Assembly: GCA_016840825.1 (NCBI GenBank)
Contig: JAEORN010000151.1
Span: forward strand, 23,952-87,951
Reading direction: 5' to 3'
From: Candidatus Thorarchaeota archaeon
GTDB lineage: Archaea > Asgardarchaeota > Thorarchaeia > Thorarchaeales > Thorarchaeaceae
DNA: 64,000 nucleotides
Shown here: positions 1 through 9,011 of the stretch, in pieces
Position numbering within the stretch: position 1 is the first letter of the stretch
How the letters are laid out: every line of letters begins with the position of its first letter
Notes under the pieces: model-generated
The model's database searches: none
Seen by the model: only the letters and a program-made list of their open reading frames with translations
Told to the model about the DNA's origin: nothing
Position numbers and translations under genes: made by a program

Positions 1-393
1 ATACCTCATCTAATAAGCCATGGATATATTGAACTTGATCAAGATGGAGATTACACATCAGTACAGTATATTCAAAATGCATATAGAACCGAAGAAGACA
101 GTCCGCATATGGGACTTCACTCTATTCATCCATTACTATATTCTGCTATCAACAAGAAACTAATCGATTTGCGTAGTGAAAAAGCATCTTTAGATCCAAA
201 ACAATATGATGAGATCGACAGATTGCGGCGACTAATTGGCATCATCTCACAAAAACGATTATCGAAATTATTACGCATTGCAATATCTGGGGCTTATCAA
301 GATAAACGAAAAGATATGACACTTGAAGAGCGCTGGCTCTGCGAAGAACTTAGCATTCTAACATCAGATTGGAAAAATTCCCTTTTTCTATAG
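1..393 (+). CDS. GINS complex subunit (Gins23-like), 5'-truncated by window edge
   Basis: The frame is open from base 1, so the gene starts outside the window. The visible C-terminal part is a helical domain: an IHPLLYSAI segment, a long charged helix, an R-L-x-K-L-L-R-I-A core, then LTxEExWL-like spacing (MTLEERWLCEEL). This is the pattern of the GINS A domain. A short beta-like segment precedes it (HGYIELDQDGDY), which would give the B-then-A order of archaeal Gins23. A second GINS protein with the A-then-B order lies at 43253-43888, so this one is probably its partner in the CMG helicase. It sits about 105 bases upstream of mcm, a common archaeal neighbourhood. The family call rests on pattern and context. 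Confidence 0.6.
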   Translation: MPHLISHGYIELDQDGDYTSVQYIQNAYRTEEDSPHMGLHSIHPLLYSAINKKLIDLRSEKASLDPKQYDEIDRLRRLIGIISQKRLSKLLRIAISGAYQDKRKDMTLEERWLCEELSILTSDWKNSLFL

Positions 394-497
394 TCATACA
401 GGAGCTTAAATATTGATGTCAAAACTAACTAGTGATACATATGTAGACGTTCGGCTAAAAGAATTGAGCAACCGAACAAGTCTTGAGGCAGATATTC

Positions 498-2573
498 ATG
501 TCAGGCTATGAGGGAGGCTCTCAGGAACGATTCGAGGAGTTCCTGCGAACTTACAAGGATGAACAAGGTATTTTGACGTATTGGACAAAAATCCAGCGTT
601 TTTCAATAGATGAAGCCACCTCACTTAGAATAGATTTTCAGGATTTGATGACTTTCGATAACGTAGTTTTCACTACTCTAGCAAAAGACAATCCCTTGCA
701 ATTCCTGCAAACGCTCAACACGGTTTTGCGATCAGTTCTCCGAACTGAAGATCCTGATTACATGGATGGTATCGATGAACGTCTAATTAAGGTAAGAATC
801 ACAAACTATCCAAATTATGTTTCATTGCGCGCAATTCGTTCTAGACATATTGGCACAATTATCACTATAAGCGGAGTAATGATGCGTGCTAGTGAAGTAA
901 AGCCATTGCTTGTTGATGCCACATTCAAATGTAGGAGATGCGGTGAGGAATTATACCAGCCTCAAGAAGACGGGCGATATATGGAACCTGATCAGTGTAC
1001 AGTTTGTGGAAAGAAAACACCTGTTCGGCTAATACCCGAGAAATCCTCCTTCAGAGATTGGCAAAAAGTCAGAATTCAGGAAGCACCTGAAGAATTGCCT
1101 CCTGGACAAATGCCTCGATCTATTGATGTAATTTTAGAAGGAGATATTGTAGACATATCAAGGCCTGGAGATCTTGTTAAAATAACCGGAATTCTTCTTA
1201 CATCACCCGATTTTTCAAGAAGAGGTGGAAAACTAGCAACATTCAACATCTTTATTGATGCAAACGGAGTTGAAATTGGAGAAAAAGAATACGAGCAGAT
1301 TGAGCTATCCGAAGAGGACGAAAAAGAGATTCGGAAGATGGCTGAAGACCCGTACATACATGAACGCATATTCGCATCAATAGCTCCATCAATTCAAGGT
1401 CATGAGCTTATCAAAGAATCAATTGCGCTTCTTCTCTTTGGTGGAGTAGGGAAAACTCTGCCTGATGGTACAAGATTACGAGGAAGATCGAATATTCTTA
1501 TGATTGGAGACCCTGGTACTGGAAAAAGTCAGATTCTCAAATTCGTATCGAAACTAGTTGCTCGAAGTATATACACATCTGGCAAAGGAACCTCTGCTGC
1601 AGGTCTAACTGCTGCGGTCATGCATGATGCAGAAACAGGATCAATGACCTTAGAAGCAGGTGCATTAGTATTGGCTGATCAAGGTATAGCTTGTATCGAT
1701 GAATTTGATAAAATGGATCCTAATGATAGAACTGCAATCCATGAAGCTATGGAACAGCATACCGTCAGTATAGCTAAAGCTGGTATTGTAGCTACTTTGA
1801 ACGCACGCACTTCGATTTTAGCTGCGGCAAATCCTACTCTTGGTCGCTATGAATCTTCATTATCGGTCCAAGATAACATCAAACTTCCATTCACAATTCT
1901 CTCTCGATTTGATCTTCTTTGGATTCTAGTTGATACTGTTGAAGCTGAAAAAGATAGAGAACTCGCTCAATTTATCCTTGGAATGCACCAAATGAGGAAA
2001 ACTCCACAGCCATCATCTACACCACCAATAACTCCAGAGTTTCTGAAGAAGTATATCGGCTATGCTAATCGCTATGTCATTCCCCAACTAGGTTCAGAAG
2101 CAGCAGAAGAAATTGAGAACTTCTATGTCAACCTTCGTAAAAGTGCTGAAGGCGGTGCTGCACCAGTTCCAATAACTGCACGTCAGCTTGAGGCTCTAGT
2201 GCGTTTATCAGAAGCCCGAGCTAAGATGGCACTCCGTTCAAAAGTAACTAAGGAAGATGCAACAGCATCAATTAACCTAATGGAAGAATCACTTCGTATG
2301 GTCGCACTTGATCGAGTAACCGGAAAAATAGACATCGATCGTCTTGTATCAACAATGAGCGCTTCACAACGCAGTTCTTCTGATATTATACTCAAAGCAA
2401 TGAAAGATATCGAATCAGAAGGTTCATCGACAGTAAATGAAGAGGAGCTAATTAGTCGAGTAGAAACGATGGGCTTACCTCGCGAAAGAGCAGAGGAAGT
2501 GATTAAGAAGCTAGTCGCTGAAGGAATCTTATTCAATCCTACTCATGGTAAAATAAGAAGAATTCAGAGCTAA
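498..2573 (+). CDS. mcm: Replicative DNA helicase MCM
   Basis: Hexameric 3'-5' helicase motor of the replication fork. The protein shows an N-terminal OB/zinc region (CxxC near residue 145 and CTVC near 167), Walker A GDPGTGKS near 340, Walker B ACIDEFDKM near 400, an arginine-finger segment LSRFDLLW, and a C-terminal winged helix. At about 691 residues it has normal family length. The frame extends to a TTG at 483, but the ATG at 498 is preferred because GAGG (485-488) lies 9 bases upstream of it and nothing similar precedes the TTG. A GINS gene precedes it and Hel308 follows on the same strand. Confidence 0.97.
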   Translation: MSGYEGGSQERFEEFLRTYKDEQGILTYWTKIQRFSIDEATSLRIDFQDLMTFDNVVFTTLAKDNPLQFLQTLNTVLRSVLRTEDPDYMDGIDERLIKVRITNYPNYVSLRAIRSRHIGTIITISGVMMRASEVKPLLVDATFKCRRCGEELYQPQEDGRYMEPDQCTVCGKKTPVRLIPEKSSFRDWQKVRIQEAPEELPPGQMPRSIDVILEGDIVDISRPGDLVKITGILLTSPDFSRRGGKLATFNIFIDANGVEIGEKEYEQIELSEEDEKEIRKMAEDPYIHERIFASIAPSIQGHELIKESIALLLFGGVGKTLPDGTRLRGRSNILMIGDPGTGKSQILKFVSKLVARSIYTSGKGTSAAGLTAAVMHDAETGSMTLEAGALVLADQGIACIDEFDKMDPNDRTAIHEAMEQHTVSIAKAGIVATLNARTSILAAANPTLGRYESSLSVQDNIKLPFTILSRFDLLWILVDTVEAEKDRELAQFILGMHQMRKTPQPSSTPPITPEFLKKYIGYANRYVIPQLGSEAAEEIENFYVNLRKSAEGGAAPVPITARQLEALVRLSEARAKMALRSKVTKEDATASINLMEESLRMVALDRVTGKIDIDRLVSTMSASQRSSSDIILKAMKDIESEGSSTVNEEELISRVETMGLPRERAEEVIKKLVAEGILFNPTHGKIRRIQS

Positions 2574-2626
2574 TATAGAAAGCAATGAGTTGGAGCTGAA
2601 AAGCAACGAAAATCGAAGAAGTTCCC

Positions 2627-4828
2627 TTGAATCCAAGAATAATCGCCCTTTTACACCAATTCGGAATTTCTACCCTTTTTCCTCCCCAAAAAGATGCTCT
2701 TGAAACCGATGTTCTGAATGGGACAAATTTGGTTTTAGCTATTCCTACAAGCTCTGGAAAAACACTTGTTGCTGAAATATGCATGCTAAAGGCAATTTCT
2801 GAAGGGAAAGGAAAGGCACTTTATTTGGTCCCCCTCCGAGCATTAGCTCAGGAGAAGTATGTTGAGTTCAAGAAATACGAATCGTTGGGTATTACAATAT
2901 CTATGTCAATGGGTGATTTCGATTCTAGAGGAACACAACTGAGTAAAGCCGATATCGTGGTGCTAACAACCGAACGTGCAGATTCAATTATTCGTCATCA
3001 AGCAGAATGGATTCGAGATATTGGTATAGTAATAGTTGACGAAATACATTTAGTAAACGATCCATCACGAGGGCCCACTCTTGAAATGGTCACAGCAAAG
3101 CTGAAGCAGATATTACCAGATGTACAAATAGTAGCTCTCAGTGCGACTATTTCCAATGCGGATGAAATCGCAGGGTGGCTTGATGGAAGTCTTGTACGGA
3201 GCTCATGGCGACCTGTTGACCTAAAAGAAGGAGTATATTTGGATGGAACCATAAAATTCGAGGATTTCTCTGAACGAAATGTACCTCGAAAGAGAAGGGA
3301 AGAACTTGCTGATTTGACATGTGATATTCTTGATGAAGATGGACAAGTGTTAATTTTTGTATCATCACGACGGTCAACAATCACTGTATGTAAGAAACTC
3401 GCCCAGTCAATCCGTCCTTATCTGAATAAAGAGCAAATCGCCAAGCTAGCAGAAATTGCTAGAAAACTGGATGGTGGTCCATCTACTCCCTCAGCTACAA
3501 AGACTCTTGCTGATTTGATTAGCAAAGGAATTGCTTTCCACCATGCAGGACTTTCAAATGCAGAACGTGTACTTGTTGAGAATGGGTTCAAGAAGAACCT
3601 CCTAAAAGTGATAGTAGCAACACCTACTCTAGCTGCTGGTGTCAACCTCCCTGCAAGACGAGTTATTATCCGTGATTATCGTCGTTTTGAACAGAATAGA
3701 GGCAGCTACCCAATCCCCATCTTAGAATACAAGCAGATGGCTGGTAGAGCAGGAAGGCCTAAATATGATCAATATGGAGAAGCGGTATTATACTCTAGAA
3801 CAGAACCCGAGCAGGAGTTTCTGTTAGAATATTATCTGCAATCAGAAACCGAGCCAATTTCTTCTAAACTTGCATCTCAACAAGCATTACAATCGCATCT
3901 TCTATCCGCAATTGCAACTGAAATGACTAGAAATCGTACAGAAATAGACTCGCTAATTGATGGCACTTTCTATTCATATCAGTCAGAAAGATGGGAGCTT
4001 GATCACCATGTAACATCTGCCCTAGATTACTTGGAACATGGTAAGCTGGTCGATATTAACGAAGCTGCACAATATTATGCAACACCACTAGGACAAAGAG
4101 CTTCCAAGCTATATATTGATCCTTCAACTGCAATTCTATTCAGAGACGCTCTGAAAAATGCTGAAATGCTGTCAGAAGTAGGAATATTACATTTGATTTG
4201 CCATAGCCCTGACCAACCTCTTTCTTATGTTACAAAGAACGAGATTGAGGAGATTATGGCACTTATCGACTCAAACGAAGATAAATTTCTAGTTCCAATA
4301 CCTGATAGCTGGGAAGACCCTGAGGGTTATTCTAAGTTCCTATCTGAGGTTAAGACATCCTATCTTCTAATAGATTGGATTAATGAAGTAACCGAAAACA
4401 CAATGACTGAGAAGTTTAATGTTGGAATGGGCGATATCCATCGCTATGTACAATCTGCAGAATGGCTCCTTTATTCCTCATCTGAGATTGCAAAAGTGAT
4501 GAACGTGGTGAGTTTCATTCCCACTCTTCAGAATCTTCGGTCTCGTACCAAATATGGAGTGAAGAGTGAACTTCTTGAACTCGTCAATCTCCGAGGTATT
4601 GGACGAGTTAGAGGAAGAATGCTATTCAATCATGATGTAAGAAACCTAGTCGATCTATACAATATTCCATTTACAGAATTAGCAAGAATTCCTACAATTG
4701 GTACTACTATTGCAACATCATTAAAGAAGCAGATTGGAGTCGATATAGGATCTGATATCTTTGATGATACATCGGATTCTGAAAAAGAGGAATCTACCAC
4801 GCTCCAAACCCTCTTGGAGGATTTTTGA
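2627..4828 (+). CDS. hel308: Ski2-family DNA helicase Hel308
   Basis: Superfamily 2 helicase that unwinds lagging strands at stalled forks. Visible motifs: Q-motif region LFPPQKDAL, Walker A PTSSGKT, DEIH box, LSAT, a HHAGL segment, motif VI QMAGRAGRP, a ratchet/winged-helix region, and a C-terminal helix-hairpin-helix (LRGIGRVRGR). Its 733 residues match archaeal Hel308. TTG 2627 is the only plausible start after the in-frame stop at 2597, giving a slightly short N terminus. It lies downstream of mcm and converges with the deacetylase-like gene, leaving 2 bases between the stops. Confidence 0.95.
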   Translation: MNPRIIALLHQFGISTLFPPQKDALETDVLNGTNLVLAIPTSSGKTLVAEICMLKAISEGKGKALYLVPLRALAQEKYVEFKKYESLGITISMSMGDFDSRGTQLSKADIVVLTTERADSIIRHQAEWIRDIGIVIVDEIHLVNDPSRGPTLEMVTAKLKQILPDVQIVALSATISNADEIAGWLDGSLVRSSWRPVDLKEGVYLDGTIKFEDFSERNVPRKRREELADLTCDILDEDGQVLIFVSSRRSTITVCKKLAQSIRPYLNKEQIAKLAEIARKLDGGPSTPSATKTLADLISKGIAFHHAGLSNAERVLVENGFKKNLLKVIVATPTLAAGVNLPARRVIIRDYRRFEQNRGSYPIPILEYKQMAGRAGRPKYDQYGEAVLYSRTEPEQEFLLEYYLQSETEPISSKLASQQALQSHLLSAIATEMTRNRTEIDSLIDGTFYSYQSERWELDHHVTSALDYLEHGKLVDINEAAQYYATPLGQRASKLYIDPSTAILFRDALKNAEMLSEVGILHLICHSPDQPLSYVTKNEIEEIMALIDSNEDKFLVPIPDSWEDPEGYSKFLSEVKTSYLLIDWINEVTENTMTEKFNVGMGDIHRYVQSAEWLLYSSSEIAKVMNVVSFIPTLQNLRSRTKYGVKSELLELVNLRGIGRVRGRMLFNHDVRNLVDLYNIPFTELARIPTIGTTIATSLKKQIGVDIGSDIFDDTSDSEKEESTTLQTLLEDF

Positions 4829-4830
4829 AT

Positions 4831-5886
4831 CTAGAAATGAAGTCCTTCCAAAGATTCCGTTAATACATTGATCAATTCGCTTGTATAGCTTTTACAAATC
4901 TCACTTTCCGAATGCGAATCTCCAAAATCAGTAATTTCGTTTCCAGATAGTTCCTGAACCAAATTCAATGATGTCTTTTTCATAACATCAAGATCATAAC
5001 CTCCCTCAAGAAAGAAAATTAGGTGTCCCTGTGCATAATTTTCTGCAATCTCGCGCAACTTCGAGTTCATCATCGCATATCCCGCTGTAGTCAATCCAAG
5101 ATTGGTCAAAGGATCAATAAAGTGTGCATCAAATCCAGATGAAACAAGAACGAATTCAGGCCTATATGATTTTGCAACTGGGATGATGATATCATCGAAA
5201 GCCATTTCATATGAAATATCTCCAGCTCCTGGATACATTGATAGATTGATATTATACCCAACACCTTTTCCAATCCCAATTTCATTCGGAAAACCAGAAC
5301 CTGGAAATAGAGTGCGTCCATCTTGATGTAATCCAATATACAAGACATCTGATCTATCATAGAATGCATTCTGCGTTCCATTTCCATGATGTGCATCATA
5401 GTCCACTATTAGTACTCTATGGATATCATGTTCCGAAATCAAATGTTCAGCTGCGACAGCGATATTATTGAAGAAACAAAAACCAAAAGCACGATTCCTT
5501 TCGGCATGATGTCCCGGAGGTCTACACAGAACAAATGCATTTTTAGTTTCACCACTAATCACACGATTAGTAGCTGTAATTCCGGCTCCCGCAGCAAGTA
5601 CTGAAGCATCATAAGTGTAAGAATTGACTGCCGTATCAAGTGTAAAATATCCTCCTCCTCTTTCAGATTTCAACCGTACTTGTTCAATATAGCTTGCATC
5701 GTGGAGTAGTGTTATTTTATCTAGGCTTGCTGGCTCAGGACTGATGATATCTACATGTTCTTCATCAATAATCCCTGTTTCTCTAATCCGATTCAACGAG
5801 GATGTCAGGCGTTCTGGGCTTTCTGGATGTCCTGGTGATAGAATGTGCCTTGTGAATAGTTCGTGGAAAATAATCTCTGTATTCAT
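4831..5886 (-). CDS. Histone deacetylase / acetoin-utilization family deacetylase
   Basis: Zinc-dependent amidohydrolase of the arginase/deacetylase fold. Visible are the N-terminal HPESPERL segment, PPGHHAERNRAFGFCFFNN, the metal-binding DYDAHHGNG, the second Asp ligand in SSGFDAH, and the late GGYDL loop, so catalytic His pairs and zinc ligands are intact. The 351 residues fit the family. The substrate could be acetylated chromatin proteins or small amines such as acetylpolyamines; sequence does not decide. The upstream side carries a cluster of palindromes (5948-6005). Confidence 0.92.
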   Translation of the reverse strand: MNTEIIFHELFTRHILSPGHPESPERLTSSLNRIRETGIIDEEHVDIISPEPASLDKITLLHDASYIEQVRLKSERGGGYFTLDTAVNSYTYDASVLAAGAGITATNRVISGETKNAFVLCRPPGHHAERNRAFGFCFFNNIAVAAEHLISEHDIHRVLIVDYDAHHGNGTQNAFYDRSDVLYIGLHQDGRTLFPGSGFPNEIGIGKGVGYNINLSMYPGAGDISYEMAFDDIIIPVAKSYRPEFVLVSSGFDAHFIDPLTNLGLTTAGYAMMNSKLREIAENYAQGHLIFFLEGGYDLDVMKKTSLNLVQELSGNEITDFGDSHSESEICKSYTSELINVLTESLEGLHF

Positions 5887-5947
5887 CGCTATCAGTCCAA
5901 ATTACTTGACCAAATAAATAGAACAATCGCAAAAAAACACATGGATA

Positions 5948-6005
5948 ACCACATACATTTAGAACACGTGTTCCAAGTATAATAAGCTATACTTCGTTAT
6001 GTGGT
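5948..6005. promoter_or_regulatory. Nested inverted repeats upstream of the deacetylase gene
   Basis: ACCACATA (5948-5955) pairs with TATGTGGT (5998-6005). Between these arms lie a perfect 12-base palindrome GAACACGTGTTC (5962-5973) and the inverted repeat AAGTATA/TATACTT (5975-5981 and 5988-5994). The block is in the gap between the start of the leftward deacetylase gene and rightward tRNA-Pro. A regulator site is plausible; no regulator can be assigned. Confidence 0.4.
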
Positions 6006-6071
6006 AATGTTTATTTTCAAATCATTACAGGCAACCTCTTGCTTGTAGAATCAATACAGGTCCTCTTACAT

Positions 6072-6180
6072 GGGCAGGTAGTCTAGATTGGTATGATTCT
6101 TGCTTGGGGCTGCTTAAGGCATTACGCCTCAAGTGACAATCTGCAAGAGATCGGGAGTTCAAATCTCCCCTTGCCCACCA
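6072..6180 (+). tRNA. tRNA-Pro(GGG) with canonical-position intron, CCA encoded
   Basis: Acceptor GGGCAGG (6072-6078) pairs with CTTGCCC (6170-6176), followed by A73 and encoded CCA (6178-6180). The anticodon stem is CTTGC (6099-6103) with GCAAG (6143-6147), the anticodon GGG is at 6106-6108, and the T arm is GGGAG-TTCAAAT-CTCCC. The D arm matches archaeal tRNA-Pro. The anticodon loop is interrupted after G37 (6109) by about 32 bases. Confidence 0.93.
6110..6141 (+). other. tRNA-Pro intron (position 37/38)
   Basis: About 32 bases between G37 and base 38. The intron folds into a hairpin (6113-6120 with 6126-6133, one mismatch). Loop bases TTG (6104-6106) can pair with intron CAA (6137-6139), a relaxed bulge-helix-bulge for the archaeal splicing endonuclease. 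A shift of one base is possible. Confidence 0.8.
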
Positions 6181-6189
6181 TATATCCAT

Positions 6190-6771
6190 TCATTTTAGTG
6201 GGATATCCCATAGTGTTTCATAGATAGGCCCAGATGATGTCAATGTGCTTTTTGTTAAGCGGATGGCATCAACTTTCATAGAACCGACGCTTTCGAGTTC
6301 GAGCGATTCCAAATTCTCAAGCAGTTTTTCTTTATTCTTCACAAACCGGACTCGAGCAATAGTAGCATGAGGTGTGAATTTCTGACTCTCAACCTTATAT
6401 CCAACATTAGCCAGCAATGAATCAGTTTCAGCTTTAAGCAGTTGCATGTGATCTGCACCATTAGAAATACCAACCCAAATAATACGTGGTCTTCGCCTAT
6501 TAGGAAATGCTCCCACTCCTTGTATCTGAATCTCAAAAGATGGATATTCGATTTTGGACATCTCAGCATGAATCAGGTCAATTTTCTCTATAGATGTATC
6601 ACCAAAGAATCTCCAAGTGAAATGGATATTCTGCTCCTCTACAAGTTTCATCTTTGCAGAATCAAGATCCAATTTAGATTGGATGCTTTTTACTTTGGAC
6701 AATAACGATTTATCATCTATATCTATACTAAGGAACACACGAAATGTATCTCTCAATGCTGAAATCTCCAA
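6190..6771 (-). CDS. thpR: RNA 2',3'-cyclic phosphodiesterase
   Basis: 2H phosphoesterase of the ThpR/LigT family. The two catalytic HxTx motifs are visible as HFTW (in NIHFTWRFFGD) and HATI (in TPHATIARVRF), and the FxSIDID-like opening strand is typical. Its 193 residues match the family. Such enzymes open 2',3'-cyclic phosphates to 2'-phosphates and are linked to tRNA processing. It converges with the tRNA-Pro gene 9 bases away. Confidence 0.93.
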   Translation of the reverse strand: MEISALRDTFRVFLSIDIDDKSLLSKVKSIQSKLDLDSAKMKLVEEQNIHFTWRFFGDTSIEKIDLIHAEMSKIEYPSFEIQIQGVGAFPNRRRPRIIWVGISNGADHMQLLKAETDSLLANVGYKVESQKFTPHATIARVRFVKNKEKLLENLESLELESVGSMKVDAIRLTKSTLTSSGPIYETLWDIPLK

Positions 6772-6830
6772 ACGAATTAGCTATCTTATGTCCAAATTAG
6801 GCTAGCGGTAGTTTTGTCCTAGGATAAGTC

Positions 6831-6846
6831 TTAAAGCATTTATACA
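6831..6846 (+). promoter_or_regulatory. Archaeal promoter (BRE/TATA) of the AAA ATPase gene
   Basis: TTAAAGCATTTATACA carries a purine-rich BRE-like stretch followed by TTTATACA (6839-6846). A start of transcription about 26 bases downstream would fall near 6868, just before the TTG start at 6874. Assigned by pattern only. Confidence 0.45.
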
Positions 6847-6873
6847 AAAGGTCGAAGTGGTGAAATAAATCAG

Positions 6874-8001
6874 TTGAAGAAACGCAAGGACTCGGGATTG
6901 GACTTACCCATTACCTCTCGAGAAACTAGTCAGAAGACAGAGAGGAAACGTAGCATTGAGGTTCCCGAGGCAAGGACGCTTCTTATTCGAGACATAGGAT
7001 ATCCTTTCAGGATAAAGGGAGACCCTAAACCTACAGGTTTGGAAATTGATAATGTAGAACTCTTTACCGATTATGCAAGAGAACAGTGGGCAGGTAGTGT
7101 CGTGCGTAGAGATATGTACCTATTCGATAGGTATGTCATGCCTGATTTTGCTTTCCAAGTCATTGATATTGACCCTCCTGAATCTGTAATAACAAGAAAT
7201 ACTGAGATTATTCTACAATCTCCATTAATCAATACAGAAATCCCTGGCCCCGTTATCGGCTTGAACGATGTAATTGGACATGACTCTGTCAAAAGGAAAT
7301 GTCGAGTAATTCTAAAATATCTTGGTAGCCCTTCGAAGTTTGGTGAGTGGGCACCTCGAGCTGTATTATTCTACGGCCCACCTGGTACAGGAAAAACTCT
7401 CATGGCCAGAGCACTTGCTCATGAAGCCGATGCACAGATTATTACTACCAAGGCACCTGATTTAATCGGAACTCATGTGGGAGATGGTGGTCGCCGAATC
7501 AGTGCACTATTTGAAGAAGCAAGAAAGATGGCTCCTTCAATTGTTTTTATAGATGAGCTAGATGCAATAGGACTTGCACGGTCCTTTCAGTCGATACGAG
7601 GTGATGTATCTGAGGTAGTGACAGCTCTTCTCGCTGAATTAGACCGAACTGACGAGAGTTCTGGCGTAGTAATTATTGGTGCAACAAACGCTCTTCTACT
7701 AATTGACGCTGCTATTAGAAGCAGATTTGACTCGTCATTTGAATTCTCACTACCTACAGCTGAAGAACGTCTACACATCCTAGAACTATACACAAAGAGG
7801 TTACCCATACCCATCGATTTCAAGCTCCAAGACATCGTTGCTATGACAGATGGATATTCAGGTCGTGATTTGAGAGATCGAGTCCTTAAGGAAGCCTTGC
7901 ATAATGCTATTTCTGAGGACAAATCAAAGATATCTCTAAATGATGTTGTAAAGATAATAGAGAAAATAGGAACAAGAAAAGCACCTGAATATACTGTTTA
8001 A
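6874..8001 (+). CDS. Single-AAA-domain ATPase related to PAN/CDC48
   Basis: AAA ATPase with one ATPase domain in the middle and C-terminal half (about residues 130-350). Walker A is GPPGTGKT, Walker B is VFIDELDAIG, and the arginine-finger region is AAIRSRFD. A roughly 120-residue N-terminal region precedes it. Family resemblance is to the archaeal 26S-proteasome-ATPase-like proteins that carry a single AAA domain; the substrate is unknown. The start is TTG behind a good TATA box. The UPF0200 gene follows 47 bases downstream. Confidence 0.85.
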   Translation: MKKRKDSGLDLPITSRETSQKTERKRSIEVPEARTLLIRDIGYPFRIKGDPKPTGLEIDNVELFTDYAREQWAGSVVRRDMYLFDRYVMPDFAFQVIDIDPPESVITRNTEIILQSPLINTEIPGPVIGLNDVIGHDSVKRKCRVILKYLGSPSKFGEWAPRAVLFYGPPGTGKTLMARALAHEADAQIITTKAPDLIGTHVGDGGRRISALFEEARKMAPSIVFIDELDAIGLARSFQSIRGDVSEVVTALLAELDRTDESSGVVIIGATNALLLIDAAIRSRFDSSFEFSLPTAEERLHILELYTKRLPIPIDFKLQDIVAMTDGYSGRDLRDRVLKEALHNAISEDKSKISLNDVVKIIEKIGTRKAPEYTV

Positions 8002-8048
8002 AGTTGGGATATGTATTTTTTAGTTCTTGAGGCAACGGAAACAAGAAA

Positions 8049-8588
8049 ATGAATCTAGTAATAATCACAGGCATGCCTGGAGCGGGTAAAGGAGTATTGG
8101 CTGATGCATTCCGAGAAGCTAAAGTTCCAGTGATAGTTATGGGAGATGTTATCAGAAATGAAGCAATACGAAGAGGTCTAGATCCTAATCCTGCCAATAC
8201 AAAGAAGGTGATGCTCGCTCTTAGGGAAATAGACGGACTCGGAGCAGTAGCTTTGCGTTGCATTGAAGATCTTAGAGCTGAAGATTCCCCTATTGTTGTC
8301 ATAGAAGGCTGTAGAAGTATTGCAGAAATTGATGTTTTTGACGAATATGCTAAAAATATGACAATAATTGGTGTGCATGCAGCACCTTTAACAAGATTTC
8401 AGAGACTAAAGGAAAGAGCCAGAAAAGATGCTCCTCCAGAATGGGAAGTATTCCGCGAACGTGATATCAGGGAGATATCTGTAGGACTTGGAGGAGTAAT
8501 TGCACTAAGTGATATTATGATAGTAAATGAATCAAGCATTGATGATATGATGAAAAAATCCAAAGAGATAGTGAAGAGGTTTCTTTGA
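8049..8588 (+). CDS. UPF0200 P-loop nucleotide kinase-like protein
   Basis: Small P-loop protein with Walker A GMPGAGKG at the very N terminus, similar in fold to dephospho-CoA and adenylate kinases. Length (179) and sequence resemble archaeal UPF0200. No substrate has been established for the family that can be read from sequence. It is followed directly by a UPF0201 protein with no gap (stop at 8588, next ATG at 8589), and these two domains are fused in one polypeptide in some archaea, so they probably act together. Confidence 0.85.
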   Translation: MNLVIITGMPGAGKGVLADAFREAKVPVIVMGDVIRNEAIRRGLDPNPANTKKVMLALREIDGLGAVALRCIEDLRAEDSPIVVIEGCRSIAEIDVFDEYAKNMTIIGVHAAPLTRFQRLKERARKDAPPEWEVFRERDIREISVGLGGVIALSDIMIVNESSIDDMMKKSKEIVKRFL

Positions 8589-9011
8589 ATGAAGTTTACT
8601 ATCCGTTGTCCTATTTACCCAACAGAAGACAGCGGTCGAATTATGGAATCATTGACTACATTCTTTCCCGAGTCAACTTTTACTCTAGTAGATGGGGATA
8701 TGGAGAGATGGTTTGAAGCGAAGTCTTCAGAACTCAAATCATTAGAGAAACTTCGGTCATTTATTCATGAGTTCAGGATTATTGATGCAGTGAAACGTGT
8801 TATCAACATAAGTTGGACTGGAACTATGTTCACATTCAGATTAGACAAACAAGCAGCAATTAGGAATAAATTACACTTGATTGATGACTCAGAAACTCCT
8901 CCTCTTGGATCTATCGAAGTTACAGCTTTTTGTGAGTCGGATGAAACCTACCATTCCTTTCTAAATTGGTTCACACCATTGACAAAAGACGGGAAAGTAG
9001 TAAAAGCTTAG
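8589..9011 (+). CDS. UPF0201 family protein, RNA-binding-like
   Basis: A 140-residue protein resembling archaeal UPF0201, which has an L5-like fold. The typical pattern is visible: an N-terminal strand with PIYPTED, a helix with a hydrophobic FFPE segment, then LRSFIHEFRIIDAVKRVI and a C-terminal strand. No catalytic residues are apparent. It abuts UPF0200 and overlaps the end of the leftward tRNA methyltransferase gene by 4 bases. Confidence 0.82.
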   Translation: MKFTIRCPIYPTEDSGRIMESLTTFFPESTFTLVDGDMERWFEAKSSELKSLEKLRSFIHEFRIIDAVKRVINISWTGTMFTFRLDKQAAIRNKLHLIDDSETPPLGSIEVTAFCESDETYHSFLNWFTPLTKDGKVVKA

